DNA of 64,000 nucleotides from Vigna angularis (taxonomy: Eukaryota > Streptophyta > Magnoliopsida > Fabales > Fabaceae): NCBI RefSeq assembly GCF_016808095.1, contig NC_068979.1:21783444-21847443 (forward strand). The letters run 5' to 3'. Below the pieces are notes generated by a model. The model searched no databases and was not told the origin of the DNA. It was given only the letters and a program-made list of their open reading frames with translations. The position numbers and the translations under genes are program-made. Below, piece after piece: positions 23,908 to 36,127 of this stretch. The first letter of the stretch is position 1. Each line of letters begins with the position of its first letter.

Positions 23908-24330
23908 GTAGCTGTGTTGGACTTTCTGTACAAATTGGCATTTTCTCTCGGGTAATCGTTTACAGGGGTGCTATAAACGATTACCACCCCCTTTTTTCAC
24001 CACTCTCAGTCATTCCTTGCACAGCTTGCTCCCCCAACTCATGAGGGGTCACCCCACCCTCCTTGGACTCACATCACATCACCAGCCACCCTCTCCCACC
24101 ACTGGAACACCTGCACCAGCCTCAAACAGGTGCAGAAGTGCCTAAAACTCACTTTGTTTTCCAATGGTGACCCATGTTCACCTGACTGAGTACCTGTGTT
24201 GGACTTTCTGTACAAATTGGCATTTTCTCTCGGGTAATCGTTTACAGGGATTCTGTAAACGATTACTATGCCCTTTTTTCACCACTCTCAGTCATTCCTT
24301 GCACAGCTTGCTCCCTCAACTCATGAGGGG
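23908..24330. repeat. 282-bp tandem repeat, 1.5 copies, with hairpins
   Basis: A 142-bp segment (23908-24049) starting gta-ctgtgttggactttctg is repeated with few changes at 24190-24331, giving a 282-bp period. Each copy holds an inverted repeat around taatcgtttacag; in the second copy the arms are perfect (24235-24247 and 24253-24265, 13 bp, 5-nt loop). The two LTRs abut this block on either side. No gene is seen. Confidence 0.85.
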
Positions 24331-27300
24331 TGATGAATTAATATTTTATTGATTTCACTTAGCTTATTGTACCGGATTTAATCAAGGAATTATGTTTGAA
24401 TATACAGTATTATCCTATTTTTCCTAATTGTGATTAATTTGTTCGGAAATTCTTATTGTAACTAATTTGAATTATCTGAGCTAATTACTTTGCAAGGAAA
24501 ATTTTGGAAATAGAAATTGAGACATTTAAAAGGATACTCATTCACACACTGTGTCATTTAATTGAAAGAAGCTATACTGTATTGATTTATTTTGTGTTGA
24601 ATAAAAGAAAGATGTACAGATCCTAGAGACTTGAAGAAAAATTGCAGTTTGGTTTGGCTAAAACAAAGCACTTTCAACTCATTTTATTTTGGAGAAGCAA
24701 CTTAATTCCTTGATTTATCTCCTAGCATGTCACGGCCACAACATGAAGAATTCTTGATTGGTTGCAAAATGCATTTCACGGTTGAATCAAATTGGCAACA
24801 TTCGTATGCTTTCACGTGAATTGAAGGAACAAGTCCTTTCTTTCTTGAATCTTAAAAAGTATTGGTTGGCTTGGAATGACATTGGAAACTCACGGTCATA
24901 GCTAGCAAAAGCATGAAGCAACACATGATTTCTTTCTTCTAAAATTACTGCACAATGATATGTAAGGAACAAGTGTACTGCATGCAAGAAAGTAAAAAGT
25001 CAAAAATGTTGAATGAAGGAGACATCTCGGAAATTGCTTCCAGCCTTGAGAACCAAACAAGCCGTGTAAGAGACAAGGGCAACACATTCACGTGGCCATC
25101 CCATTTCTACCATTCATGCAATGTCTAGCAAGTCATTCCATTAAAAATTTTTAATAAACACTTGGCTAGCAAACAAGAACACTCTCGGCAGCCAACATCT
25201 TAGTGGAAGTCTTGTCTCCTTTATTTTAATTAGTACATGCTGCACACATCAAAGTGGAGGGGCCCTCCTTGTTTTACTATGATTGATTGAAGTGTTGAAA
25301 GAAATTAATGAAATGACCACATCATCTCGGCAGCAGCACATGGATGGAGCAATTACATTTCAATTCTTTCTTTCAAGTAGAGGCATATAAGACAAAAGAA
25401 GGGACCACCAAGTAGCACCTCACGGTTTCTTGGTTTCACACTTGAATGGAATTAAATTTCTTTCTACAAGTCACGGCTGCCACACAAAAACAGTCCAGCC
25501 ATTCACACATCAAGAAGTGTTACGGCATACACACAAGAAAGTAGTCTAGCACAAGCAATTGGTGGCATACATGAAGAGCACATCTCACGACCTTGCTGCA
25601 GCAGAAACTCATCCAGCCTTCACTAGTTTCATACTGACATGGAAACCAAAGGCACTACACACACACACGGTCCAGCAAGGGAGCTTCATCCAGAAAAATT
25701 CACGTTCCAAACTGCATCACTTCTTTGTCCAGCAGATAAGGTAGCTAGTGGAGGTGGGTTATCTAATCCTAAGTGCTCAAAGCATTATCTTCAGTGCTCC
25801 ATGCATTAATCCTTAGTGTTATAGCCATTAATCCTGAGGGCTCCATCCACTTAAGAGATAATTATCATTCTGAAAAGTGAGTGGAGACTCCATATAGCAA
25901 AGGAAAGTGCACGGTCAAAGGGGACAATTTTTCTGGTTCTGAAGTGGACGGTAGGCAGAGAGAAAATTCGAGTCAGAGGGAAGTTGGCAGAGAGAGGGGG
26001 CCGTGAGCTTTTGAGAGAAGCAGACAGAGATGGAAGGTGTGAACGTGAGTAGTGAATGGACGTGAGCTCCATGGGGAGTTGAAGGAAGGAACAAACCGCT
26101 ACTGCTGGAATGGAAGATGGCTTGAAGATCTTGTTCTCTTCTCATATGGTTTTGTACAACCTTTTCATTTAAAGTTTTTATTCATCTCTGTTATATTCAG
26201 CTGTGTATTTTATGAACTGTAACTTATATTATGTTGTGCTAATTGTTATTGTAATTTGAAGTCTTGTAATTTCATTTTGAAGTACTTCATTTCTTTTTCA
26301 TTTGTGCTATAAAAGTCACGGCTGTGTAGTGTTATTTATACTTCTTCCATTTTGTTTTTCTTTGATGAATTTGGTTGGATGTTCTCCTTGTTTAAAGCTT
26401 GAATGTTTACGGTTGTTCTATAGGGGAGAATTAAGTCTTGTTTCATGTTATTTTGTTGTTGTAAAAGTGAAAAGAAAGCAAAGAAAAAGTGATAAAAATG
26501 TTGAAAGAAGTAGATGACTTGTTTTAAATGTGTAGCTAATGAAGCTCTCGGTTAAAAATTAATTTCCAGCATCTTTGTTTTGTTTTGAACTCTTCTTGTT
26601 TCTTGAATGATCATTAATTATTGAGAAGAATAGTGTTATGTACGTGCAAAGCTTTCTTTCTTGTGAGAAATCAAATCATTTTCATCTAAGAATTTCATTA
26701 GCATTTAGTATAACATGTGGGTCATTTTCTTGTATTGATTTTAGTTTTGCTTGTCTTTTGGAAAAGAAGTATCTTGGCTGGAATGTTGTGCATGAAAGTG
26801 ATGGGAGAACACAAATTAGTTTGGTTTTTTTTAAGAAGTATTAATTAAGAAGGTAGGAAGATCACGCGTAAGTAGGATTCACATGTTTTCTTTGTATAAT
26901 CAAGTTGATATGGATGAAAGAAGGCCACGGTTTTGAATGTCAAATTTTTAAGTTTTCCTTTCAACAAAACAAATCAAACATGTCAAGGAAATTCCAGAAA
27001 TTGTAGAAGCAATCTCACTTTAAAACTAAATTAATTTCCATAACTGGATGTTTTCTACCTTTCCTGATTCTGTATTTTAATTCTAATCTTGGTCAATTGT
27101 GCATTTTGTAATGTTTTGTTGTTTTTAACTGTGTAACCAAGCTTTTTAATTTGTAATTCAAACCTTGAACATTTACTTTCAAAATCTTGTGTATTTTCTG
27201 TCTAAGATTTAAGTGTTAAAATTTCACTGTGTAGCTCTGTATGAATTTTTATTTGTTATAGAATTAGTTTGATGTTTTCATGCAATTCAATGTTTTTAAT

Positions 27301-27529
27301 TTTATTCGGTTGTGTTTAATTTTTAATTTCGTCATTTGCATTTCACAACAAAAATTTAATTTTGAATCACAAATAAAAAAAAAACCATCAAAACCCCCCC
27401 ATAATTCGTAATGGACTTAAAACCCGAACCAAAAATTGGTCCTTGTGAAACGACCTAGGAGTCAAATCCTAGCTGTACTGCATTCATTATTGCACATTAA
27501 ATTTGTATGGGCCGCAACAGCTCGTATCA
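24331..27529 (+). repeat. 5' LTR of a truncated Athila-like element
   Basis: It starts TGATGAATTAATATTTTATT and ends CTCGTATCA, 3199 bp, and is followed five bases later by an intact Asp-tRNA-type PBS. It is homologous to the LTRs at 21021-23907 and 8924-12697. Its 5' edge cuts the 282-bp tandem repeat. No coding gene is recognised inside; the small ORFs have no domain. Confidence 0.88.
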
Positions 27530-27534
27530 AATTT

Positions 27535-27552
27535 TGGCGCCGTTGCCGGGGA
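27535..27552 (+). other. Primer-binding site, Asp tRNA type
   Basis: TGGCGCCGTTGCCGGGGA is an unmutated 18-nt complement of the 3' end of plant Asp tRNA, the usual primer of Athila-like elements. It confirms 24331-27529 as a 5' LTR. Confidence 0.9.
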
Positions 27553-27688
27553 CCAATGGTTCAGGTTTGAGGTCTTTCTGTAAATATATGTTTGTCTTCT
27601 ATGTTTGAGTCTGTGGATATTTTGTGTGCTTAAAAAAAAAAAAAATTTTGCTATCGTTTTATGGTTGTAGGGTGTCGTGATTTAGTGC

Positions 27689-29628
27689 ATGACTAGAGGA
27701 AATCCTGGATTCATACCACCCTTTGATCCTGAGATTGATAGGACTTTTCATAGGTTAATTAGGCATTCTAAGAATTCGTCTTTAGAATCTGTTTTTGAGC
27801 CTGTTCCATTAGATATTGCGCATCCCACTGCTGAGTACTTGTTGCATACTGCATCTGCTGCATCTGCACTTGATTCTGATTCTGTTGTTTTTCACACTGA
27901 GAACAATATGGCACAACCTCCACCTCGCAAGAGGACTTTTAGGGAGATGGCTGCACCTGATTTCGATATTGAAAGCTTGTGCATCCAATATCCTGATGAG
28001 GACGTTCCATTTGTTCTTAAGACTGGACTGATCCATTTGTTGCCCAAGTTTAGTGGTCTTGCAGGTGAGAGTCCACATAAGCATTTGAAAGAATTCCACA
28101 TTGTCTGTTCCAGTATGAAACCGCATGATGTTCCTGAAGAGCACATCTTCCTGAAGGCATTCCCTCATTCATTGGAAAATGTTGCTAAGGATTGGCTGTA
28201 TGGTTTGGCACCTAGATCCGTCACTAGCTGGGATGATCTGAAGAGGCTATTCTTGGATAAATTTTTCCCAGCATCCCGAACCACAGCTATCAGAAAAGAC
28301 ATAACTGGAATTAGGCAGACTGGTGGAGAGAATCTGTATGAGTATTGGGAGAGATTCAAGACACTTTGTGCTAGTTGCCCCCACCATCAGATACCTGAAC
28401 AACTTCTAATTCAATATTTCTATGAGGGTTTAAACAACATGGATCGGGGTATGATTGATGCTGCTAGTGGTGGAGCTCTTGGAGACACCACACCTGCTAA
28501 TGCAAGACAATTGATTGAGAAGATGGCCTCCAACTCCCAGCAGTTTAGCACCAGGAATGATGCCATTGTGGTGAGGGGCGTACATGATGTTGTTGCCCAG
28601 TCTTTATCAGCTGTTGAAAGCAAATTGGAAAGCCAGATTAACTCTCTTGCGAAGTTGGTGACACAGTTGACTACCAACCAGAGATCGGCATCTTCATCTG
28701 CATCTGTTGCACGACTATGTGGTATTTGTCCTTCTAGTGACCACTATACAGATGCATGTCCGTCTTTGCAGCAATCTGCTGCCTCTGATGCACCACAGGC
28801 TTATGCTACAAATATTTATAACAACAGGCAGCCACAACAGCAAAATCATGACTTGTCCACCAACAGGTACAACCCAGGATGGAGGAATCACCCCAATCTT
28901 AGATGGAACAATGCACCACAACATCACCAGCAGGCACCACCTTTCCAGAATGTTGGAGCACCTAACAGATATGTGCCTCCACCTATGCAACAATACCAGA
29001 GGCAACAACAACAACAACAACAGCAGCAAGAGACACCTGCTCAACCAGCTGCTCAACCTTCCATTTCGTCTGAACCTTCATTGGAAGAGTTAGTGAGAGA
29101 AATGACTATGCAAAACATGCAATTTCAGCAGGAGACTAGAGCTTCCATACAGAGTCTCACTAACCAGATGGGTCAGATGGCTACTCAGATGAACCAGGCG
29201 CAGTCTCAGAATTCTGATAAGTTACCATCCCAGACTGTGCAGAATCCAAGGAACGTGAGTGCCATAACCCTCAGATCAGGGAAGCAGATTGTTGTGCCTT
29301 CAGAGCCCGCTTCTACACTGACACCAGTGCCTGCTACTTCACATAGAAAGGAGGACCAAGCTGGTCCAAGCCGGACATTTGAGGCAGGTGAATCTTCTTC
29401 TCCAGCATGTGGTTCTTCTTCAGGAGGATCTCCTTCCTTTTCCACCACTACCGGTGTCGCACCATCTCCATTGATTGACCGACCTATCCCTCTTCCATTC
29501 CCTTCACGAGCACTTCCTAGCAAAAAGATGGAAGAAGTGGATAGGGAAATTCTGGAGACCTTTAGGAAAGTAGAGGTGAACATACCTCTACTCGATGCCA
29601 TCAAGCAAATACCGAAGTATGCCAAATA
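27689..29628 (+). pseudogene. Athila-like gag, truncated at the 3' end
   Basis: From the ATG at 27689 the frame is open for about 646 codons of gag sequence. Seen in order: an N-terminal linker; the gag domain with AFPHSLENVAKDWLYGLAP, SVTSWDDLKRLFLDKFFP and NLYEYWERFKTLC; a knuckle-like CGICPSSDHYTDACP; a Pro/Gln-rich linker with a Q-run coded by caa/cag at about 29006-29030; and the gag-protease bridge (AITLRSGKQI, then PLPFPSRALPSKKMEEVD). The similarity ends at KQIPKYAKY near 29628. The remaining codons to 29686 come from the neighbouring element and end in a stop. Protease, RT and the rest are absent, so the element is dead. The gag frame itself shows no internal stop. Confidence 0.88.
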
Positions 29629-29666
29629 CTTTCCAAATAACATTTTCAATCAACTAAATACACAGA

Positions 29667-31208
29667 TCACTCATTTTTTATTCTAAGCACTACGGTCCCG
29701 GTGTATGGAGTCCTAAGTGCTCTTCCCTTGTAACGCCTTCGTGATCCAACCCTAACATACGTCTTCAAAGGTTGTTCATTTCCGTCAATGTCAGTAGGGG
29801 ATACAAAACCAGTGTTCACAAATGGTTCTGTACGAGGCACACTTTGTCCAACGTCATCTTTATTTTGCCTTCTTGCCTTCTCTTCAGCCAATTGTGCCTC
29901 CAAAGTTGCAACCCTCCTTTTAAGTTCTTCAATTAGAAATTCTTGTTCCTCTAAGGCACGCATAAAAGTTTCTCTGCGAATTCTTTTTTGATTCTTCTTT
30001 CCTCTTGGTTTAGCATCCTTTCTTTTAGGTGTTGGTCTGTATTCCTCCTTATCCTTCGTTGAAGGACCACCATAAACATCGTCAACAACCTGAAATTTAA
30101 CAACACATTACAGATTACACAACTTTTGTCAATATATGAAAACATAACAAAACTTTCGATAACAAACAACTTACCAAACCTGTCTCCATACACCGTTTAA
30201 CGAACTTGTCTCCAACACTTATATTCATCCAATGCAATATTCGTGGAAATTTATCAATAGGACCTTTTGGTGGAACAAAGAGCTCAAAAAACCATACCTA
30301 AGACAAATAAATCATCTTAACTTATAACAAACTTAATTCAAAAAACAATTTAAGTAATTACATCAAATACTATTAATTACCTGCAGCATGTACACACAAC
30401 CATCGACGTAAACGTTTGAAATACCTTTGCCTTTCTTCAAGCCTTCTGAAGCTTTGCACAAACTATGTAACAGAAAACGATAAACTACACTACCCCAACA
30501 ATAACTACCCAAAGCACTTAAGTTGTCAACAAGATTAAACATTACGGGAAACACTTTCCCGCTACGTTTTGGAAATAAAATCTCACTTATCCCTATCACG
30601 AGGTAAAGGCTACAAAAATGAGAACAAGGGATCTTTTTCTTGTGTTTTCGCATTACAATTTTGTATATTGAATTCAATTCCTTTGTTCCTTTGCCTATGT
30701 ATTTCACACATTCAGTATTTCCTAGCTCTTCCTTTAAGTTAATATTTGCACCATCTGTACTCAATCCCAACCCTAAATAAATATCATTTTCATTTATATT
30801 GAAAACTTTATTCCCAACTAAAAAACCACTACTACAGTCGTCCCACTTACCCAATAACTCACTCAGTATATTTCTACCTAGTTTAACATTGACATTGACA
30901 TCTAAAAACCACGCAAATGGAGTCGTCGCAATCAATGATCGATGCTCCTCTGTCAAGCGTTCGTTCAAAGTACATATATACTTTGTCGAAAAAGAGTGAC
31001 GAACACTCAACTGCATAAACCAAAATCAAATCATCAAAACAACGAAACCCAATAACCCAAGCACCACAACACAACGATACGAACCCCAAACATTAACCGA
31101 AATCAAATAAGCATGCTACGAGATGCCCAAACCGAATAACCAAGCTACGACATGGAATGGAAAACCACTTACCTTCGTCGGTGGACAATCGTCACCGGAA
31201 CTTGCCAT
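29667..31208 (-). CDS. Four-exon protein of the Ulp1/MULE-associated type (DUF1985-like), 403 aa
   Basis: Minus-strand exons: 31208-31173, 31010-30381, 30297-30175 and 30089-29667. All junctions are phase 0 with GT-AG sites (for example donors gtaagtgg and gtaagttg, acceptors ttatgcag, ttgtcttag and aaatttcag), giving 404 codons including TGA. The N-terminal 250 residues hold ATTPFAWFLDV, NDIYLGLGLSTDG and MLQVWFFELFVPP, then PIDKFPRILHWMN. They resemble the N-terminal domain found in plant proteins where it precedes a C48 (Ulp1-like) protease, often carried by Mutator-like elements; I recall this from family knowledge only. A Lys/Arg-rich stretch and a predicted coiled coil (EEQEFLIEELKRRVATLEAQ) follow. 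No protease domain is present. The gene ends about 40 bp from the broken Athila gag, so the C-terminal exons may have been lost. Function unknown. Confidence 0.6.
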
Positions 31209-31734
31209 TCCGCACGATAACAGGAGACGAAACTGGCCGGAGACAACACCATGCAAATGGAACGAAGAACACGAAACGCGACCTTCGACCTCTCAAGAGA
31301 ACGGACCTTCGTTTGAAATGGAACAAAGAAAGGGAAAGGGGTATTTTAGGATTTTCACTCAAAATAATGGTTACGGTCATAGGTTTTGAAAAAAAAAATT
31401 TAAAACGAACCAATCAGGTAACGACACGTGGCGTTGTCAAAATAGTGTTGTTGGAATATGCGGTCCTAAGAGAAAACACTGAAAAAAGGCATACGTCTTT
31501 CCTTATGCAAACAAGAGTTAAATATCGCTGAGATTTGTTAAAAGGCTTTCTCTAATTCCTAGATTTGCTTTATTGTACGGTATATAAAAAGCCCATCAAG
31601 CTATATAATTTACAAAGCTTAATGCAAGACAAAATACATTGAAGCAACATATTTAACATCATAAAACAATGTTTGCAGTGCAAATCAAATCAAACGATTC
31701 ACTAACTCACACAGTTTCCCTAAGATACAGTTCT
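31209..31734. other. Short interval between two minus-strand genes
   Basis: It contains the region upstream of the DUF1985-like gene and the 3' flank of the ABCG gene. An acacgtggcg G-box-like site lies near 31423-31432. No ORF with a recognisable domain is seen. Confidence 0.4.
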
Positions 31735-34700
31735 CTACGACCTCTGGTTTTTCGATGCAAAACGAAGGACTAGGTAAAATAAAATCCTGTATAGCACAGC
31801 CCAACCAAACATTATAAGCACCACTGTCCTCTTCCTACTTCCATCAGTCTTGATATGTAGACTCTCCAAGATCTGAAAACCGGTAATGGGTACTCCATCC
31901 ACATATCCAAACGTATCGTTGACCTGGTACTGGTTCATCAAGAGCCCCTCATAAGGGTATGTCATCGTTGAAATTGTGTTCATCCAACGCCAGTAACGGG
32001 GAATGTCATGGCTGCTCAAGAAGTATCCACAGAACAAGAAGAACAAGGCAGTGAAGGCAATAACCATAGCATAACCCAATATGTAGTTTGGCACCACTGA
32101 GCTCACAAACACAACGAATGAATTGGTTGACAGAAGAGAAACGAATAGAACAAGCAAGAAGTAAAGAAAAGGGCCTCGGAGTTTTAGGGCAAACCAAACA
32201 ATGCCTGCATAGGCAGCTGCTTGAAGAAGAATAAATGGCATGTGAGTGATGATGCCTGCAATGGTGTAAGTGGAAGCTCTATAGGCATTATGAGAAGTTT
32301 CCCTTATGAAGATGAACCTTTCTTGGATGAAGGCTGGGACAGCATCGTTGGAAGAGAAGAAGAAGAGGCACACTGTGAAGATGAAGAAGCTGAGGCGGTT
32401 GGTGATTCCTTGCAAATCTTTTTTAGGGTTGTGGAACATCGTGGCCATCATGAAGCCCATGAAGGTGAGAACCATCAGTCTTGAGAGGAAAAGCTCAGGG
32501 GTGCGCCTTATGTTTATGAAGTTGCGGCGAATGAGTATCCATATCTCTGTTATGTAAGAATTTTCAAACTTTGGGCCAAGGTGTTCTTGTGTGCCATTTG
32601 AGGGAGTGAGGTAGTCATTCTCATTCACTGTGTAGTCACTGCTGTGGGGTGTTGGAGTGGCTTGAAAGATTTCACTCGAGTATGTGTAGTAGCCAGGTGA
32701 AGCATTGTTTCTGCGCAGCACACAATTCATTATAAGCATGACAACAACAGTATTTATATTGCTATAAAAGAGTTGTACGTAAACCAATTAGAAATTATGA
32801 TAGCTATAATTTCAAAATAAAAAGTTATATAAACCTTGTGGTATTGTGGGGCTTGTGATCATTCTTAAGCCGTGCTGGTGTGAACTTGAGGAATGCTGCA
32901 CTATTCCCAGTGCTCCACGACATGGAACTGTTGTTATAGGGACTTCTGAGACTGTGATCAAAACCGTCCACTGCCCTTCTACTCACCTGCGAGGAGTGAG
33001 AAAACTCCACAGACTTCTCGTCAAACCTGTGGCTATGGTGAGAGAAATTGGCATAAGAGGGTGCAATAGTGGACACTGAGTGGGGCTGGTTGGACAAAGG
33101 AGGTGGTTTCACCCCAGTGCGTGCAAACTCTGCAAGTGCTTCAACTCCAACCTCACTCTGATCGTACTCTTGGATCACGTCAATCAGACTTTCAATGGGG
33201 TTCTCTCCCTTGGGGACTTTGCGTGGCATGCGTGACAAGTGGAGGGCCACGTCTTGCGGCGACCCTTGGAACATGAGCTGGCCCCGTGCGAGGATGATGA
33301 GGTGGTCGAGGAGGAGTTGGATTCTGGACGAGGGCTGGTGGATGGTGAGGATGACGGTGCTGCCGCTGCGTGCGATGTCGTGCACTTTCTCGATCACGCT
33401 GTGGGCGCTGGTAGAGTCTAGCCCTGAGGTTGGCTCGTCCAGAAAGAGAAGTGATGGGCCGTGGATGATGTCCACGCCGATTGAGACGCGCCGCCTCTCT
33501 CCGCCGGACACTCCTCTTGTCCCTTCATCTCCTATGTAGGTGTTCCGAGATGACTGCACCACCACAACAAAGGTAAACGGGTAAAAGATGGGAACAAGTT
33601 TCACTGACACTCGAAGGGTGTACAAAATAAGAAAGAGAACTTGGAATCAAAGAACTGTATTATCTTTAGGAAGATGCTACAGAAATATTCACATTGGTAC
33701 AATTAAAAACATGGGATGGATAAGTAATAAATACTAAAAAGCAAAATTTGTTTACTCAGATTGGTATTTAAGTCCTATAACATGTTAAAAATCCTTGAGA
33801 AGTTAGGATGGTTTATAATTTGAGAATCATGAAACAGAAAGGGAAAGGCACAATTTTAAAGGTCGAGAGGCAGAGATGAATAGCACTCATTTCTGTATAA
33901 GAATGGAGATGAGGAACTATTGGTATTTCACAGCAATATGTGATGATGTGAAATGTAGGGTTCAGTTTTATTCAGGTTTGATTGCAAACACAGGTTGGTT
34001 TTAGTTGGCTCTTTGTTACCTAAGTCCACTGAGTAAGATTGACTAATTGATCAGTCTGGTTTACAATGTTATTACTAAAAATGCTGCTATGTTAGAAGTA
34101 GCTCTTTCGCAGGTGAAGCACAGTACTCAAGAGTAATCAACAACATAAGCATGTTGAGGCAACACATCCAAAGAAAATTGGGATAAAAAGAGAAGCTGAA
34201 CAGGATGTAAAATTAGAATGATGAGCTGGAGCAAATTTGGTCTACAATAGTCACATTAAGAAATGGTGGTAATTTCAAATAGTATGGCACGTATGCCTTA
34301 GTTTGGGTAATTTATAGTGTTGCTGTAATTGATCTTCCCATACTGCTAGCGTTCTAAATGTAATTTGTAGTAAAAGTGTTGGATCTTAGTTATGAGTAAT
34401 GAAAGTATATTTATGATGACAGACTAAGGATAATTTTTAACAAGTTTCTATATATTGGATTTTGTATATATATTGTATATGGTTACAGCAATTCTAACAA
34501 TTTATTTAATATAGGTGTTTGCTTATAAAAAGACAAAGTAGAAAGATAACTGCTTATTTGTTTCTTGTTACTTTCATTCCCTTGTAATAAGAGTTTAATT
34601 TTAGTCAAAGGTATAGATTGACCTATGAATGTGTAGCCTTCAAACCTAGCTAATATTGCTAAACATATGTTCTACGTTACTATTATTTTTACACCTAATT

Positions 34701-36064
34701 AACAATTTTTTATACAGATTATATATTTGGTATTTTATTTTTCAGTTTCTTTTTCTTTATAAATATAAAACTAAACTTTTGTAACGATCAAAATATTTAA
34801 GTGTGCATTTAATGTTAAAATATTTTTTTGACACTGAAACACCAATGAAACACCAATTGAAAACTCACTTTTATTAGAAGTATTTTGGTCAATTAAAAAA
34901 AGTTAATTGTAGAGAAAAAGAGAGATTGAAGGGTAAAATAATAAAAGTAAAATCTATGTAAAATTTTGTTGGGTATCAAAATAATAACACCCATGCATGA
35001 TGCATTCCAGAATGAAGTATGCAAAAAGATTTTTTTTTCCACCAATAACTATAATTTGACAATCTATTATAAGGTAAAATGATTTTAACAAAAGTAAAAT
35101 TTTGTTTTTTTTAAAGACAAATATAAAATAAAGACTAGCCAAAGATATTGTAAAATGGGTGTAAAAAACTTTTAGGCATCAAATAATCATTGTCCAAAAG
35201 TATGAAGATTTGAATATTCTTAGACAATTGTTTGATCATGATCAGTTTTTTTTTCTCGCAATTTTGACTGAGTTATTATTATGAGTTCAGATAGGTATAA
35301 GCATCCTACGTCTTATTAATCTTTTTACTTAATAATTTAGTTTATAAATTAATTACATATCTTAATTTAATACTTTTATTATTAAAAAGAATTGATTATT
35401 TAGAAGAAAAAAAAAGTTGCTTGTATATACTATATACTATATTCCCTAAAGTGGTGTGAGGAGGGAAAGCCTAAAGATTGTTATTTCTATAAGCTTTGGA
35501 ATTATGTCGATGAGAAGATATAACGAAGAAAGTATATCTTAAAAAGACAGATGAAAGTAGTGAATAAACTATGAATACCGTTAAGCCAAGCTGATTGATG
35601 AGGTTCTCCACTCTGTGTTTCTTATCAGCAAGTGAGAGTGGTCCAAGGCGGAAATCGGCAGCAAACATGAAAGTCTCATAGACAGTTAGCATGGGGAAAA
35701 GCCTATCTTCCTGCATGATATATGCAGAAGTTCTTTTGATCAAACTTGCACTCATAGTTGCACCATCCAAGGAGACCTTCCCTTTAAGGCTTCCAGTAGC
35801 AATTCTCCCAGCAAGGCCATCCAAAAGAGTGGACTTTCCTGCACCACTGGGGCCCATCACTGCAGTGATACACCCCTTTGGAGCATAACTAGTGATATCA
35901 TGCAGCAAGTCCACCTCTTCACTCGACCACTGCCCCTCCACCTTTGCCTTTTTTGTCACAGTGTAAGTCAGGCACTCGAACACAAGACCCCCGCTGAAGC
36001 TCACCGGTGGTTTCCTTATGTCAATCACTGTTTCAACACGACGGTGGCCATTGGCTTCAGCCAT
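31735..36064 (-). CDS. ABCG (WBC) half-size ABC transporter, three exons, 726 aa
   Basis: Exons on the minus strand: 36064-35579, 33553-32835 and 32710-31735 (2181 nt with TAG), with GT-AG introns of 2025 and 124 bp. The nucleotide-binding domain comes first: Walker A GPSGAGKST (residues 71-79), Q-loop (IMQED, about 117-121), signature VSGGE (177-181), Walker B LLFLDEP (197-203) and H-loop His234 (LTIHQPSS). A Ser/Pro-rich linker (about 300-430) follows, then an ABC2-type membrane domain with about six segments in exon 3 (from IWILIRRNF to the C-terminus AVLYRILFYLVL). The domain order is the reverse one of the ABCG subfamily; such half-transporters dimerise at the membrane and usually export lipids or hormones. 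From memory the sequence is closest to the STR2/ABCG17-20 clade, but I cannot separate mycorrhizal STR2 from its paralogues. All catalytic motifs are intact, so it is probably functional. Confidence 0.93.
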
Positions 36065-36115
36065 AGTTGAGGCTAAGGTGAAGGAAGTTTATTTCAGTGT
36101 TTGAGAAAATGTTGA

Positions 36116-36127
36116 GGGTATATACCC
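36116..36127 (-). promoter_or_regulatory. Possible TATA box of the ABCG gene
   Basis: The 12-bp palindrome GGGTATATACCC lies 52 bp upstream of the start codon. A transcription start 25-30 bp downstream would leave a short 5' leader. This rests on position and motif only. Confidence 0.4.

Noticed and set aside
28715..29056. Minus-strand ORF with Leu-rich run opposite the gag
   Set aside because: It is a shadow of the CAA/CAG-rich gag linker on the other strand.
32221..33539. Plus-strand ORFs across the ABCG exons
   Set aside because: Antisense shadows of a conserved coding sequence with all ABC motifs on the minus strand.
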